This document shows positions 32,314-40,775 of a stretch of DNA of 64,000 bases, piece by piece. The stretch covers positions 186,001 to 250,000 of the forward strand of contig MGRJ01000024.1 of assembly GCA_001798135.1 (NCBI GenBank), written 5' to 3'. This DNA comes from Deltaproteobacteria bacterium RIFCSPHIGHO2_02_FULL_40_28 (GTDB lineage: Bacteria > UBA10199 > 2-12-FULL-40-28). The notes below the pieces were generated by a model that did no database searches, had not been told where the DNA came from, and saw nothing but the letters and a program-made list of their open reading frames with translations. The first letter of the stretch is position 1, and each line of letters opens with the position of its first letter. The position numbers were made by a program, and so were the translations under genes.

Positions 32314-34268
32314 ACATTGGTAGAGATGAAGATATTCAAATACTTCAAAAAAGAGCTTCAATTTTTCTCGTTATTATCCTCCTTTTTATTGCTACTGCTT
32401 TAATTCGTCTTTTTTATCTCCAAATCTTGAAAGGGGATACTTATCGCCTTATTTCTGATCAAATTTCGGTTCGTGAGGAAGAATTGCGTGCTCCTCGTGG
32501 ACTTATCCTCGATAGAAACGGAAAAATTTTAGCTGATAATCGTCCCTACTATGAAATTACCGTTATTCCACAAGATATGGGTTTGGCAGATCAAACACTT
32601 AATTCCCTTGGACAACTTCTTTCCATACAAGCTCAAACTTTCAAATCACAACTTAATGCCTTAAAATACCAGCCTCATTTTATGCCCGTTGTGCTTATTG
32701 AAGATGCCGATTTTGAATCCATCAGTAAAATCAAACAATATCAGCAACCAGAATATGATGAATCTCACAACGGAATTTATTTGGCAGGGGTGGATGTAAG
32801 TCTTTATCCTCTTCGTACCTATCTTTACCCAGAGCTTTTTTCACATGTACTTGGTTATTTAAAGGAGCCCAACCCGAAAAATTTGGAAGATCTCGAGAAA
32901 AAATTTCCCAATCGTTATTCTCTTGGGGATTTGATGGGGGCTAGTGGAGTTGAGTTTTCCTATGATTTGGACTTGAAAGGAATAGATGGAGTAAAAGCCA
33001 GGGTTGTAGATGCCAAAGGAAAAGAAATCAGAGGTGATCCCGATTTGGATATTCTTCAGGAGCGTGCCTCATCTGAACCAGTACCCGGTTATAATCTGGT
33101 AACGGGTTTGGATTATGAGGCTCAAAGTAAGGCTGCAGAGCTGATTGCAGGCAGAAGAGGATCTGTAGTTGCCATAGATCCCAATACTGGTGAGGTTTTG
33201 GTGTTGTATAGTTCTCCTGGTTTTGATGGTAATCGTATTACCAAAAAAATTGATAAGTCTTACTGGCAAAAAATTAATCTTCATGAAGATCACATTTTGT
33301 ATAATCGTGCCATCCAAGCTGCTTACCCTCCTGGTTCTATTTACAAAGTAGTGGGAGTGTTTGCTGGCCTTGCTGATAAAAAAATAACTCCCGAAACAAC
33401 TTTTCATTGTGGGGGTGGAATCCAGTTTGGTAACCGTTTTTTTAAATGTTGGAATAAAGGAGGGCATGGAAGCGTAGCCTTGCTAAGAGGGATAGGTCAA
33501 TCTTGTGATTCTTATTTTTATCAAGTAGGTTTGAGAGTAGGGGTGGATGGGCTTAAAAAATATGCAACCCTTTTTAATCTGGGACAAAAAACTGGCATTG
33601 ATCTTCCTTTTGAACAAGCTGGTTTAATTCCAAGTGAAGAATGGAAAATGCAACGCTACAAACAACCTTGGGTAGCAAGTGAAACTTTGTCGATAGCTAT
33701 TGGTCAGGGTTACGATTTAGTAACTCCATTGCAAGCAGCAACAATGGTATCTATGATTGCCAATGGAGGATATTCTCTAGTTCCTCATGTTGGAGTTGCT
33801 ATTCGAGATGTTTATGGCTCTGTAATTAAAGATATTCCTAGTACAAAAGGCGCACGGATTGTTCCAGAAAATATTGTACAATGGATTCAAAAAGGAATGA
33901 TTGAGGTTATTCATGGAGAAGGTACGGCAAAAAAGTTAAAAGCTTCTCCTTACAAAATTGCAGGTAAAACAGGAACAGCTCAGGTTGTAGGGCACGATTC
34001 TGGGATTTCTCAATCGGGACGTCATATAGCTCATGGTTGGTTTATGGCTTATGCGCCTTATGATGATCCAAAAATTGCTATTGCTGTAATTGTAGAAAAC
34101 GGTGGAAGTGGAAGTGGGGCTGCAGCCCCCGTTGCCATGGCTGTGATTGATGAATACTTGAAGAAATTATTGCCAAAAGAGCGGGTGGCGCGGGGGACCC
34201 CTGATGAAGCGCAGCTGTCACGTGGGCGAGCATCAGCAGGGGTCCCCCAGCGACAGGACCCGCTCTGA
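32307..34268 (+). CDS. mrdA: Penicillin-binding protein 2 (elongasome transpeptidase)
   Basis: This 653-aa class B PBP has an N-terminal membrane anchor (ASIFLVIILLFIATALIRLF) and a dimerisation region starting REEELRAPRGLILDRNGKIL. The transpeptidase domain has catalytic Ser344 in PPGSIYK, the SxN-equivalent SCD at 399-401 and KTGTAQ from Lys554. It crosslinks peptidoglycan with RodA during elongation. The last 29-30 codons (about residue 624 on; RGTPDEAQLSRGRASAG in the middle) are encoded entirely by a palindromic repeat (34178-34266), which even supplies the T of the TGA stop. This tail is Arg/Pro/Gly-rich, unlike the domain before it. Confidence 0.96.
   Translation: MVNIGRDEDIQILQKRASIFLVIILLFIATALIRLFYLQILKGDTYRLISDQISVREEELRAPRGLILDRNGKILADNRPYYEITVIPQDMGLADQTLNSLGQLLSIQAQTFKSQLNALKYQPHFMPVVLIEDADFESISKIKQYQQPEYDESHNGIYLAGVDVSLYPLRTYLYPELFSHVLGYLKEPNPKNLEDLEKKFPNRYSLGDLMGASGVEFSYDLDLKGIDGVKARVVDAKGKEIRGDPDLDILQERASSEPVPGYNLVTGLDYEAQSKAAELIAGRRGSVVAIDPNTGEVLVLYSSPGFDGNRITKKIDKSYWQKINLHEDHILYNRAIQAAYPPGSIYKVVGVFAGLADKKITPETTFHCGGGIQFGNRFFKCWNKGGHGSVALLRGIGQSCDSYFYQVGLRVGVDGLKKYATLFNLGQKTGIDLPFEQAGLIPSEEWKMQRYKQPWVASETLSIAIGQGYDLVTPLQAATMVSMIANGGYSLVPHVGVAIRDVYGSVIKDIPSTKGARIVPENIVQWIQKGMIEVIHGEGTAKKLKASPYKIAGKTGTAQVVGHDSGISQSGRHIAHGWFMAYAPYDDPKIAIAVIVENGGSGSGAAAPVAMAVIDEYLKKLLPKERVARGTPDEAQLSRGRASAGVPQRQDPL
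34178..34266. repeat. Palindromic repeat family B, copy 1, inside mrdA
   Basis: AGAGCGGGT at the left end pairs with ACCCGCTCT at the right end. An inner arm (GGGGGACCCCTGATG with CATCAGCAGGGGTCCCCC) flanks the core AAGCGCAGCTGTCACGTGGG. In reverse orientation the copy at 37240-37330 shares GGGTGGC, the core (two changes) and GACAGGACCC, while the inner arms differ yet remain complementary. Confidence 0.9.
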
Positions 34269-34273
34269 ACATT

Positions 34274-35380
34274 ATGTTTGATCGTCGTCTTGTTATAAAT
34301 TTTAACTGGTTTCTTTTATTAACCGTGCTTGCTTTAATTGTAATTGGAATTTTTAATCTGTACAGCGCTACCAGTAGTTTTGATCTGCAAGCCCAGAACC
34401 ATTATTTCAAACCACAAATTTTATATCATGCCATTGGCTTTATTTTATTAATTTTTATTACCACCATTCATTATCGTTATTTTAAAACTTTAAGTTATGT
34501 TTTGTATGGTCTTAGTATTTTACTTTTAATTTTGGTGCTTGTGGTGGGACGAAAAATTTATGGGCATCAAAGTTGGCTTTCTATTGGCCCTATAAGCTTG
34601 CAGCCCACAGAAATTGCCAAGTTGGGCCTTATTTTTGGTTTGGCGCGACAACTTGCTACTGCTGATGCCCGTTTTCGGGCAGGGCTTTTTGATTTACTGC
34701 CATCGATGGGTTTATTTCTTTTGCCAACTCTTCTTGTAAATATGCAGGGAGATTTAGGATCGAGTCTTTTTTATGGGCTAATTTATGCTACTCTTATTTT
34801 TGCCCGTGGAGTTAATTTAAAAATCGTTGTTGTTTTAACTGGAGTTTTCATTATTATTTCAGTTGTAGCTTACTTGTATTTTTTATCTCCTTATCAAAAG
34901 GATCGTCTCCATACTTTTTTAAATCCTGAAATAGATCGAAAGGGATCTGGCTACCACATGGTACAATCCAAGATTGCCATTGGTTCTGGGGGGCTTGCAG
35001 GAAAAGGTTATTTGAAAGGGCAGGCACATAAACTCAAATTTATTCCCGAACGTCACACAGATTTTATTTTTCCTGTTTTAGCTGAAGAGTGGGGTTTTAT
35101 TGGTTCTGTGTCAGTTTTAATTTTATTTCTTATGTTTTTTGCTTTAATCCTGCATGTTGCGTCTCATTCTCCTGATACATATGGGTACTATCTTTGTTTG
35201 GGATCTTTGGGACTTTTTTTCTGGCATGTGGTTGTTAATATTGGCGGGGTTTTAGGTTTAATGCCTATTACAGGTGTCCCCTTGCCCTTTTTTAGCTATG
35301 GGGGTTCTTCCCTTCTAACAGATTGGATTGCCATTGCTCTTGTGCTTAATGTAGGCATGAGAAGATTTATGTTCACGTAA
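34274..35380 (+). CDS. rodA: Peptidoglycan glycosyltransferase RodA
   Basis: This 368-aa SEDS-family polymerase has about ten membrane segments. Conserved stretches visible are GHQSWLSIGPISLQPTEIAK, DLGSSLFYGL, the catalytic-loop region PERHTDFIFPVLAEEWGF (with the essential Asp after HT) and GVPLPFFSYGGSSLL near the C-terminus. It polymerises lipid II together with PBP2. The ATG lies 5 nt after the mrdA stop, and the family B repeat occupies the bases upstream, so no normal Shine-Dalgarno site is present; translation probably depends on coupling to mrdA. Confidence 0.96.
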   Translation: MFDRRLVINFNWFLLLTVLALIVIGIFNLYSATSSFDLQAQNHYFKPQILYHAIGFILLIFITTIHYRYFKTLSYVLYGLSILLLILVLVVGRKIYGHQSWLSIGPISLQPTEIAKLGLIFGLARQLATADARFRAGLFDLLPSMGLFLLPTLLVNMQGDLGSSLFYGLIYATLIFARGVNLKIVVVLTGVFIIISVVAYLYFLSPYQKDRLHTFLNPEIDRKGSGYHMVQSKIAIGSGGLAGKGYLKGQAHKLKFIPERHTDFIFPVLAEEWGFIGSVSVLILFLMFFALILHVASHSPDTYGYYLCLGSLGLFFWHVVVNIGGVLGLMPITGVPLPFFSYGGSSLLTDWIAIALVLNVGMRRFMFT

Positions 35381-35408
35381 TATTTATTGTGAGGTATGAT
35401 AACAAATT

Positions 35409-36704
35409 ATGGAACGCAAAGACACACTTACCATTACCGATAATCGAACGGGCAAGCAGTATGAGATTCCTATTGAGAAGGGGGCTATTCGTGCCAAGGA
35501 ATTGCGTCAAATTAAAATGCACGATGATGACTTTGGCCTTTTAAGTTACGATCCTGCTTTTATGAATACAGCTGCTTGTGAGAGCGCTATTACTTATATC
35601 GATGGAGAGAAGGGCATTCTTCAATATCGAGGTTATCCTATTGAAGTGTTGGCCGAGAAATCTAATTTTATGGAAACCTCTTATCTTTTGATCAATGGAG
35701 TTTTTCCTACCGAGCGGCAGCTTAAAAAATGGACTCAAAATATTACTCTTCACACCATGATTCACGAAAAAATCAAAAAATTTATGGATGGTGGATTTTT
35801 GTATGATGCCCATCCCATGGGAATTTTAGTTGGTTCGTTAGCTGGTCTTTCTACTTTTTATCCTGATGCTAAAAAGGTGGACGATCCTGATTCTCGTACT
35901 ATCCAAGTTTATCGCATGTTGGGAAAAATTATTACTATATCGGCTTATACCTACAGGCATAGCAAGGGTCTCTTTTTTGTCTATCCCGATAACGATTTAA
36001 GCTATTCAGGTAATTTTTTAAATATGATGTTTAAAATGACTGAACCCAAGTACAAACCTAATCCGGTTTTTGAAAAAGCTCTCGATCTTTTGTTTTTACT
36101 TCATGCTGATCATGAACAAAATTGTTCTACCTCGGCCATGAGGGGGGTGGGTTCATCCCGTGTAGATCCTTTCTCGGCGTTAGCTGCAGCAACGGCTGCA
36201 CTTTATGGCCCACTTCATGGAGGAGCCAATGAAGCAGTAATTAAAATGCTCAAAGAAATTGGCTCGGTGGATAAAATTCCAGACTACATCAAAAAAGTGA
36301 AGGCTGGCGAATCAAAGCTCATGGGTTTTGGTCATCGGATTTATAAAAATTATGATCCACGGGCTAAAATTATCAAAAAAATGGCTCACCAGGTTTTTGC
36401 AGTCACTAAAAAAAGTACCCTTTTAGATATTGCGCTGGAGTTAGAGCGTATTGCCTTGCAGGACGATTACTTCATGAGCCGTAAACTTTATCCCAATGTC
36501 GATTTTTATTCTGGATTAATTTATCGCGCCATGAAAATTCCACAATCGATGTTTACTGTTCTTTTTGCAATTGGGAGAACAGCAGGGTGGGTAGCTCAGT
36601 GGTTAGAAATGATTACAGATAAAGAACAAAAAATAGCACGTCCACGGCAGTTGTATACAGGACAACTTAATCAAGTCTATGTTCCCATTGAAAAAAGGTT
36701 TTAA
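35409..36704 (+). CDS. gltA: Citrate synthase
   Basis: This 431-aa type II (hexameric, NADH-sensitive class) citrate synthase condenses acetyl-CoA and oxaloacetate. Catalytic regions are LHADHEQNCSTSAMRGVGSS, YGPLHGGANEAVIKML with its His, MGFGHRIYKNYDPRAKI and the Asp of NVDFYSGLIYRAM. The N-terminus has the short beta domain (LTITDNRTGKQYEIPIEKG) found in proteobacterial GltA. GAGG lies before the ATG. It is separated from rodA by 28 nt and may share its transcript. It is convergent with the DUF882 gene, whose stop is 1 nt away. Confidence 0.96.
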   Translation: MERKDTLTITDNRTGKQYEIPIEKGAIRAKELRQIKMHDDDFGLLSYDPAFMNTAACESAITYIDGEKGILQYRGYPIEVLAEKSNFMETSYLLINGVFPTERQLKKWTQNITLHTMIHEKIKKFMDGGFLYDAHPMGILVGSLAGLSTFYPDAKKVDDPDSRTIQVYRMLGKIITISAYTYRHSKGLFFVYPDNDLSYSGNFLNMMFKMTEPKYKPNPVFEKALDLLFLLHADHEQNCSTSAMRGVGSSRVDPFSALAAATAALYGPLHGGANEAVIKMLKEIGSVDKIPDYIKKVKAGESKLMGFGHRIYKNYDPRAKIIKKMAHQVFAVTKKSTLLDIALELERIALQDDYFMSRKLYPNVDFYSGLIYRAMKIPQSMFTVLFAIGRTAGWVAQWLEMITDKEQKIARPRQLYTGQLNQVYVPIEKRF

Positions 36705-36705
36705 G

Positions 36706-37233
36706 TTACCATCTTCGTTTTGGTCCTACATCCACATGAACAAATCCGTTTTCAGGATAATATCCCACTCCACCACGATCTAATTGATAGGCAAAATTAC
36801 GTAGCTCTTGAACTGAAACACCAGGAATTTGAATATCCATGGCCATCCCATGAGTATGGAGACTATTTTTAGCTACCTTATGTCCTGTTTTGTAAAGTTC
36901 AGAATTCAAAGCAGGGCTGCGATAGCCTGAAATAACATGGATGGGAGCATTTCCGAAATGATCTTGGATTACATCAACCAATTCAATTAAATCTACTGGA
37001 ATTGGAAAAACTTCGTGAGTACGACGACAACGAAGACAATTTTGGAGGTTTTTAATAGCCGATAAATCATAACTTCCATCGGGCTTACGATAAGAAACGG
37101 TAATGGCCTCTTTTAAATGGATATTATAGAGGGAAAGAACACCATCACCCTGGAGGCGATTATAATCAACGCTTTGAGGGGCAAAGCCCATAATTGATAA
37201 AACACAAAAAATAAAAATAAACCGGTATTTCAT
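36706..37233 (-). CDS. DUF882/YcbK-like peptidoglycan peptidase family protein
   Basis: This 175-aa exported protein has an N-terminal signal (FIFIFCVLSIMGFAPQS). The domain belongs to the zinc D,D-/D,Ala-type (LAS, peptidase M15-like) superfamily: VISGYRSPALN, the metal-binding NSLHTHGMAMDI (His and Asp) and FVHVDVGPKRRW at the end. Relatives trim or bind cell-wall peptides. Location next to the elongasome genes (opposite strand) fits a wall role. A short CLRC insert at about residue 64-67 could bind metal or form a disulphide. Confidence 0.87.
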   Translation of the reverse strand: MKYRFIFIFCVLSIMGFAPQSVDYNRLQGDGVLSLYNIHLKEAITVSYRKPDGSYDLSAIKNLQNCLRCRRTHEVFPIPVDLIELVDVIQDHFGNAPIHVISGYRSPALNSELYKTGHKVAKNSLHTHGMAMDIQIPGVSVQELRNFAYQLDRGGVGYYPENGFVHVDVGPKRRW

Positions 37234-37239
37234 ATATGG

Positions 37240-37330
37240 AAACGGGTCCTGTCACTGGGGAGACCCTTTGTTAATTCTCGCCCACGTGATGGCTGCGCTT
37301 AACAAAAGGTCTCCCCGTGCCACCCGTTTT
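37240..37330. repeat. Palindromic repeat family B, copy 2 (reverse orientation)
   Basis: AAACGGGT (37240-37247) pairs with ACCCGTTTT at 37322-37330. The inner arm GGGGAGACCCTTTGTTAA pairs with TTAACAAAAGGTCTCCCC around the core CTCGCCCACGTGATGGCTGC. Read on the minus strand it matches the copy inside mrdA. It fills the gap between the DUF882 gene and the oxidoreductase gene. Confidence 0.9.
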
Positions 37331-37334
37331 ATAA

Positions 37335-38204
37335 TTATTTATCGGCTTTTATTTGAGAAAGTTGTTCTGTCAATTTAAGCATGTTTTTTTCGCTGTAATA
37401 GCAAGGGGTTCCATTTGTTATTCGATGATAAAAATGCTCTAAATCCCTTGCAAATAGGCCCTCTGGGGTAGGTTGGTATTTCCATTCATAATCTCCATTT
37501 TCAAAATGGGCTCTAAAATTTCGCCTTCTTTCCAAGCCAGCCTGACGTTTTTCTGTAAAAGAAAGAATCCCCTCATTTTTCTTATGTAGGGGCGAATCTT
37601 GATTCGCCCTTCTTTGAGAGAAAATAAGTTTAGCTTCGAAAAGGAAGTTTTTTTCATTACAAATGAGTTTTTGTTTTTGAATTTCAAAATTTTCCAACCA
37701 ATCCATAATTTGTAAAAGCCTGGCTTCAGGAATAAAACTCTCTGGACCTGCAAAATCTTTTTTTGCCCATTTGGGTTGCCAGCCTCCTTCAAAAAGGTAG
37801 CTTCCTTCTTTTAATGTTCCCAGTTGAAATAGAGATGTTTTTGCCATCTGATGATCATTGCTTAAAAGAGCTATATGCTCTACGTGAAGAATTTTTTTTG
37901 ATTTTTTTGCGAGATCAAAAAGCTCTTTGGCTTTTTCCATTGAGAAGGCCAGGGGGTAATCACAAAGCACATGCTTTTTATGTTGGAGGGCTTCTTTGAC
38001 TAACTGAGGATGAAGAGAGTTTTCAGTGGAAATTGCAACACATGAAATTTGAGGGTCAGAAAGAGTTTTTTCCCAAGAAGAAGTGGCTAGTTCTGCTCTG
38101 CGCGATACAATACCTCCCAAATCAAAATGAGAACTTGTTTCCAATGCTTTTAAACGCGAACGTCCTGCGCTTCCTAGACCTACTATTGCCAGTTTTTGTT
38201 TCAT
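37335..38204 (-). CDS. Gfo/Idh/MocA-family NAD(P)-dependent oxidoreductase
   Basis: I chose the ATG at 38204, which gives the family start MKQKLAIVGLGSAGRSRL; an ATG at 38249 would add 15 atypical residues. Rossmann motif GLGSAGRSR, then SRRAELATSSW, VAISTENSLHPQLVKEALQ and the EKP-like HVLCDYPLAF (Tyr replaces the usual Lys of the EKP motif). About 289 aa, shorter than typical 330-360. The segment FSQRRANQDSPLHKK is encoded by a family C repeat (37585-37610) inserted in the C-terminal domain. Substrate unknown; with the altered catalytic motif and the insertion, activity is uncertain. Confidence 0.82.
   Translation of the reverse strand: MKQKLAIVGLGSAGRSRLKALETSSHFDLGGIVSRRAELATSSWEKTLSDPQISCVAISTENSLHPQLVKEALQHKKHVLCDYPLAFSMEKAKELFDLAKKSKKILHVEHIALLSNDHQMAKTSLFQLGTLKEGSYLFEGGWQPKWAKKDFAGPESFIPEARLLQIMDWLENFEIQKQKLICNEKNFLFEAKLIFSQRRANQDSPLHKKNEGILSFTEKRQAGLERRRNFRAHFENGDYEWKYQPTPEGLFARDLEHFYHRITNGTPCYYSEKNMLKLTEQLSQIKADK
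37585..37610. repeat. Family C-type single hairpin inside the oxidoreductase gene
   Basis: TGTAGGGGCGAATCTTGATTCGCCC contains the hairpin GGGCGAAT-CTTG-ATTCGCCC preceded by the GTAG start seen at 16732 and 26270. It is in frame with the gene, adding codons without disrupting it. Confidence 0.75.
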
Positions 38205-38273
38205 TTTTCTGGCATTAACAGGTTTGAAACGGATAGACAACTTTTTCATTAACCAAGCGATACAACACGAACT

Positions 38274-40319
38274 ATGTCCACAGGCCCAATCAGAAAACCC
38301 GGTGATCCGGATCCAGCGGAGCCTCTTGTAGTAGATCAGGATTTAGATGCTGGGGTAGAACCCGGAGCAGCATTAGAGGAACCTATTATCGATTTGTTTG
38401 AAATGGGACCAACTCCACCTCCCATTGATCTTTTCAATGCTCTTTGGGTTAGAGTCTATCTCTCTCGGGACATGTTATGGAGGAGAGTCCCAGATGAAGC
38501 TCTGGTTACAAGAACCAGTGAGGCTATGATAGCAGTTATCGCTGGAGCCATGGTTTATTTGGAAGCTGAAAACGCAGCTGCTGCTTTGACTCAACTTGAA
38601 GGACATATTCCTTTTTGGATTAGGTCGGCTCTTTTGGTTCATCTGCTTTTTACTCATCATGTTGAGATTGCCCATCTGGAAGAATTAGAAGCCAATAGTT
38701 ACTATTGGTTTCTTCTTTTGGTTTATCTTATTAAAAACAATCCCACAGCAGAAGATCAACAGGATACTTTAAGGAATATACTTGATTTACATATTGCTCA
38801 TTTTGAAAGCATCAATGCAGCCTCTGGTGATCGTTATCACGCTACACTGAAACCTTTTGATCCACACAAAGATTCTTTTGCAACTTTATCCAGAGCAGAC
38901 ATGGCAGCTCTTTATCCCCATAGAGTTTTGAGGCGAGCCCCCGTGAATGTTACTACTATGGCTCAAGTTGCAGAAGAATGGAGAGATCAAATTACTGAAG
39001 TTAAAATTAGAGAAGGAGATGCTCGTTTAAAAGCCCTATCTCCAGAAGCAAGAAGGGCTGAGGAATTAAGATTTTTTAATGGAGGAGATAGAAGCACCCT
39101 TGTTACTGATACTCAATGGGTGAGTCATGCTATTTTTTATGAGCAACTTGCTGAGTTTCTTTCTGGGCTTGGCAGGCAACGTCATGTTGCTTCTTTTGGA
39201 GGGGGATACCATGATTTTCGTAATGTGAATGTTTTTACTGGCCCTATTCGAAACGCTTTTCGTAGTGAACAACAAAGTGTTTCAGGGGTTACTGTTGAAC
39301 CTTACAATCTTTTAGCTCATCTTGTTCCAGGGAAACAAACTGGAATTATTCATGTTGTAGATAGAGAACCTCTTGTAGGAAAAGCTGTAAGGGAGAATCG
39401 TTTTTTTCCATTTCCTCTTTATGATTTACATGGACAACCTTTACAGGATGAATCTCTGGCTTTTGCGCAAGCTACAGCCAGAGCCTTGGGACATTCTGTT
39501 GGAAAAATTGTTAAAGATCCTACTGGTGCTGCGTTGTATTTAATACCTATTTCAGATAGGGATCGCAAAAAATTTAGATTTTATCCAAGAGACCTAGCTC
39601 TTGATCTTCTTCCACGTATGAGTTTTTCTGGGCTCCAAGCCTCTCTTTATTTGCAAACCTCTTATTTTATGGATTTACTCCATCAACGCGTAGCCTTTCT
39701 TAAAATTGTAGATCAAATGGCAGTTGATGGATACTTAGTGAGTGATTTTTTGCTTTCAAACCCCGAAGCCCATGCTCTTGGTTTAAACATTGTTGATTAT
39801 GCAGGAGGAAGAAGTTCTCTTTCCCAAATAGATCTTGATGGTTATTTTTTTATTTATCAAAAAAGAAGATCTTCTCCCTTGGCAGAAGATCTCTATGCTG
39901 AAGTTGAAAAAGCACAAAAAGTTACCAACCCTTCTGGAGGAAAATCTGGAGGAAAAACCCAGGCAACAAATTCAAGAGGAAGTTCTCAAGGGAGATTGAG
40001 AACACAATCTATATCCGATGAATCTAGCAAGCCCAGTGTCTCTCAACTTTTAGATGAAGCGAGAGAATTAGCTCCCGACTTGGTTGAGGAATATGATTTT
40101 TTGAGAGAAGATCCAGAAATAGATGTATTTCAACTAGAACAGGCTTTCATGCAAGCCCTGGCAGCTAGAAGGGAAGGTCATGAGATAAGCTTAGAGGAAG
40201 CTCTGGGTTTTGATGAAGAGGGCCCAAAGTCAGCCAAGGCATTATCTCATGGGGCCTATGGTGTTTATTCTGTAAAACCAATAGGTGTTACCCCTGTTTT
40301 AAGTTCTAATTTTTTATAA
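38274..40319 (+). CDS. Unrecognised 681-aa protein, possible SAM-dependent methyltransferase core
   Basis: No family is recognised. The N-terminal 50 residues are Pro/Asp/Glu-rich and likely disordered; 55-290 are helical. Residues 303-315 (RHVASFGGGYHDF) resemble a SAM-binding glycine motif, HVVDREP (360-366) the acidic end of beta 2, and LLHQRVAFLKIVDQMAVDGYLVSDFLL (468-494 region) the helix and strand after motif IV in methyltransferases. Residues 550-590 are low-complexity Ser/Gly/Lys (GGKSGGKTQATNSRG), followed by an acidic helical tail. No signal peptide. In style (large, cytoplasmic, lineage-specific) it resembles the gene pair at 20414-25782. No clear ribosome site precedes the ATG. 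Confidence 0.75.
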   Translation: MSTGPIRKPGDPDPAEPLVVDQDLDAGVEPGAALEEPIIDLFEMGPTPPPIDLFNALWVRVYLSRDMLWRRVPDEALVTRTSEAMIAVIAGAMVYLEAENAAAALTQLEGHIPFWIRSALLVHLLFTHHVEIAHLEELEANSYYWFLLLVYLIKNNPTAEDQQDTLRNILDLHIAHFESINAASGDRYHATLKPFDPHKDSFATLSRADMAALYPHRVLRRAPVNVTTMAQVAEEWRDQITEVKIREGDARLKALSPEARRAEELRFFNGGDRSTLVTDTQWVSHAIFYEQLAEFLSGLGRQRHVASFGGGYHDFRNVNVFTGPIRNAFRSEQQSVSGVTVEPYNLLAHLVPGKQTGIIHVVDREPLVGKAVRENRFFPFPLYDLHGQPLQDESLAFAQATARALGHSVGKIVKDPTGAALYLIPISDRDRKKFRFYPRDLALDLLPRMSFSGLQASLYLQTSYFMDLLHQRVAFLKIVDQMAVDGYLVSDFLLSNPEAHALGLNIVDYAGGRSSLSQIDLDGYFFIYQKRRSSPLAEDLYAEVEKAQKVTNPSGGKSGGKTQATNSRGSSQGRLRTQSISDESSKPSVSQLLDEARELAPDLVEEYDFLREDPEIDVFQLEQAFMQALAARREGHEISLEEALGFDEEGPKSAKALSHGAYGVYSVKPIGVTPVLSSNFL

Positions 40320-40401
40320 TAAAATCAATATCTTAGACCCCATTCATTCCTTAAGAAACTATTTCTTTTTTTTGCCGATAATAAGAAAGAGGGGAGAAGA
40401 T

Positions 40402-40656
40402 ATGATGCAAAAACGAAAGAAAAAAGAAAATGTCGATGTGCCTGAATTAATTCTTATTGAAGTAGATTCTCATGAGGCAGAGGAAATCCTTGAATTTTGT
40501 CCCTCTTGCCGGAATAATTTTGTTCAGAATGAGTTAGTTAAAGAACCTTTGAGTGATTCCATTCTTTGCAGAAGTTGTTTTGATGATTGGTCTGAACTTT
40601 ATTTAGCAGGCATTGTGCGCTACTTCGATGACATTGTCCCCAAGGGAGAATGTTAA
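40402..40656 (+). CDS. Small zinc-ribbon-like protein
   Basis: I place the start at the ATG at 40402, 7 nt or so after GAGGGGAGA, rather than the upstream TTG at 40372. The 84-aa product starts with a basic segment (MMQKRKKKENVDVPE), then has two Cys pairs, CPSC and CRSC, spaced about 22 residues apart, a likely zinc-binding ribbon or treble clef. The C-terminus is aromatic and acidic. No further family assignment can be made. Confidence 0.65.
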   Translation: MMQKRKKKENVDVPELILIEVDSHEAEEILEFCPSCRNNFVQNELVKEPLSDSILCRSCFDDWSELYLAGIVRYFDDIVPKGEC

Positions 40657-40775
40657 GCCCATTCGTAGCTTAGAATGACAGAGGTTTAAAGTCGTTTTTC
40701 TAAATCAATTTCTGAGTTAAAACCCAAAATATTTAAAAATTGACTTTTATGAACTACTAGTTCAGAATAGTAAAA

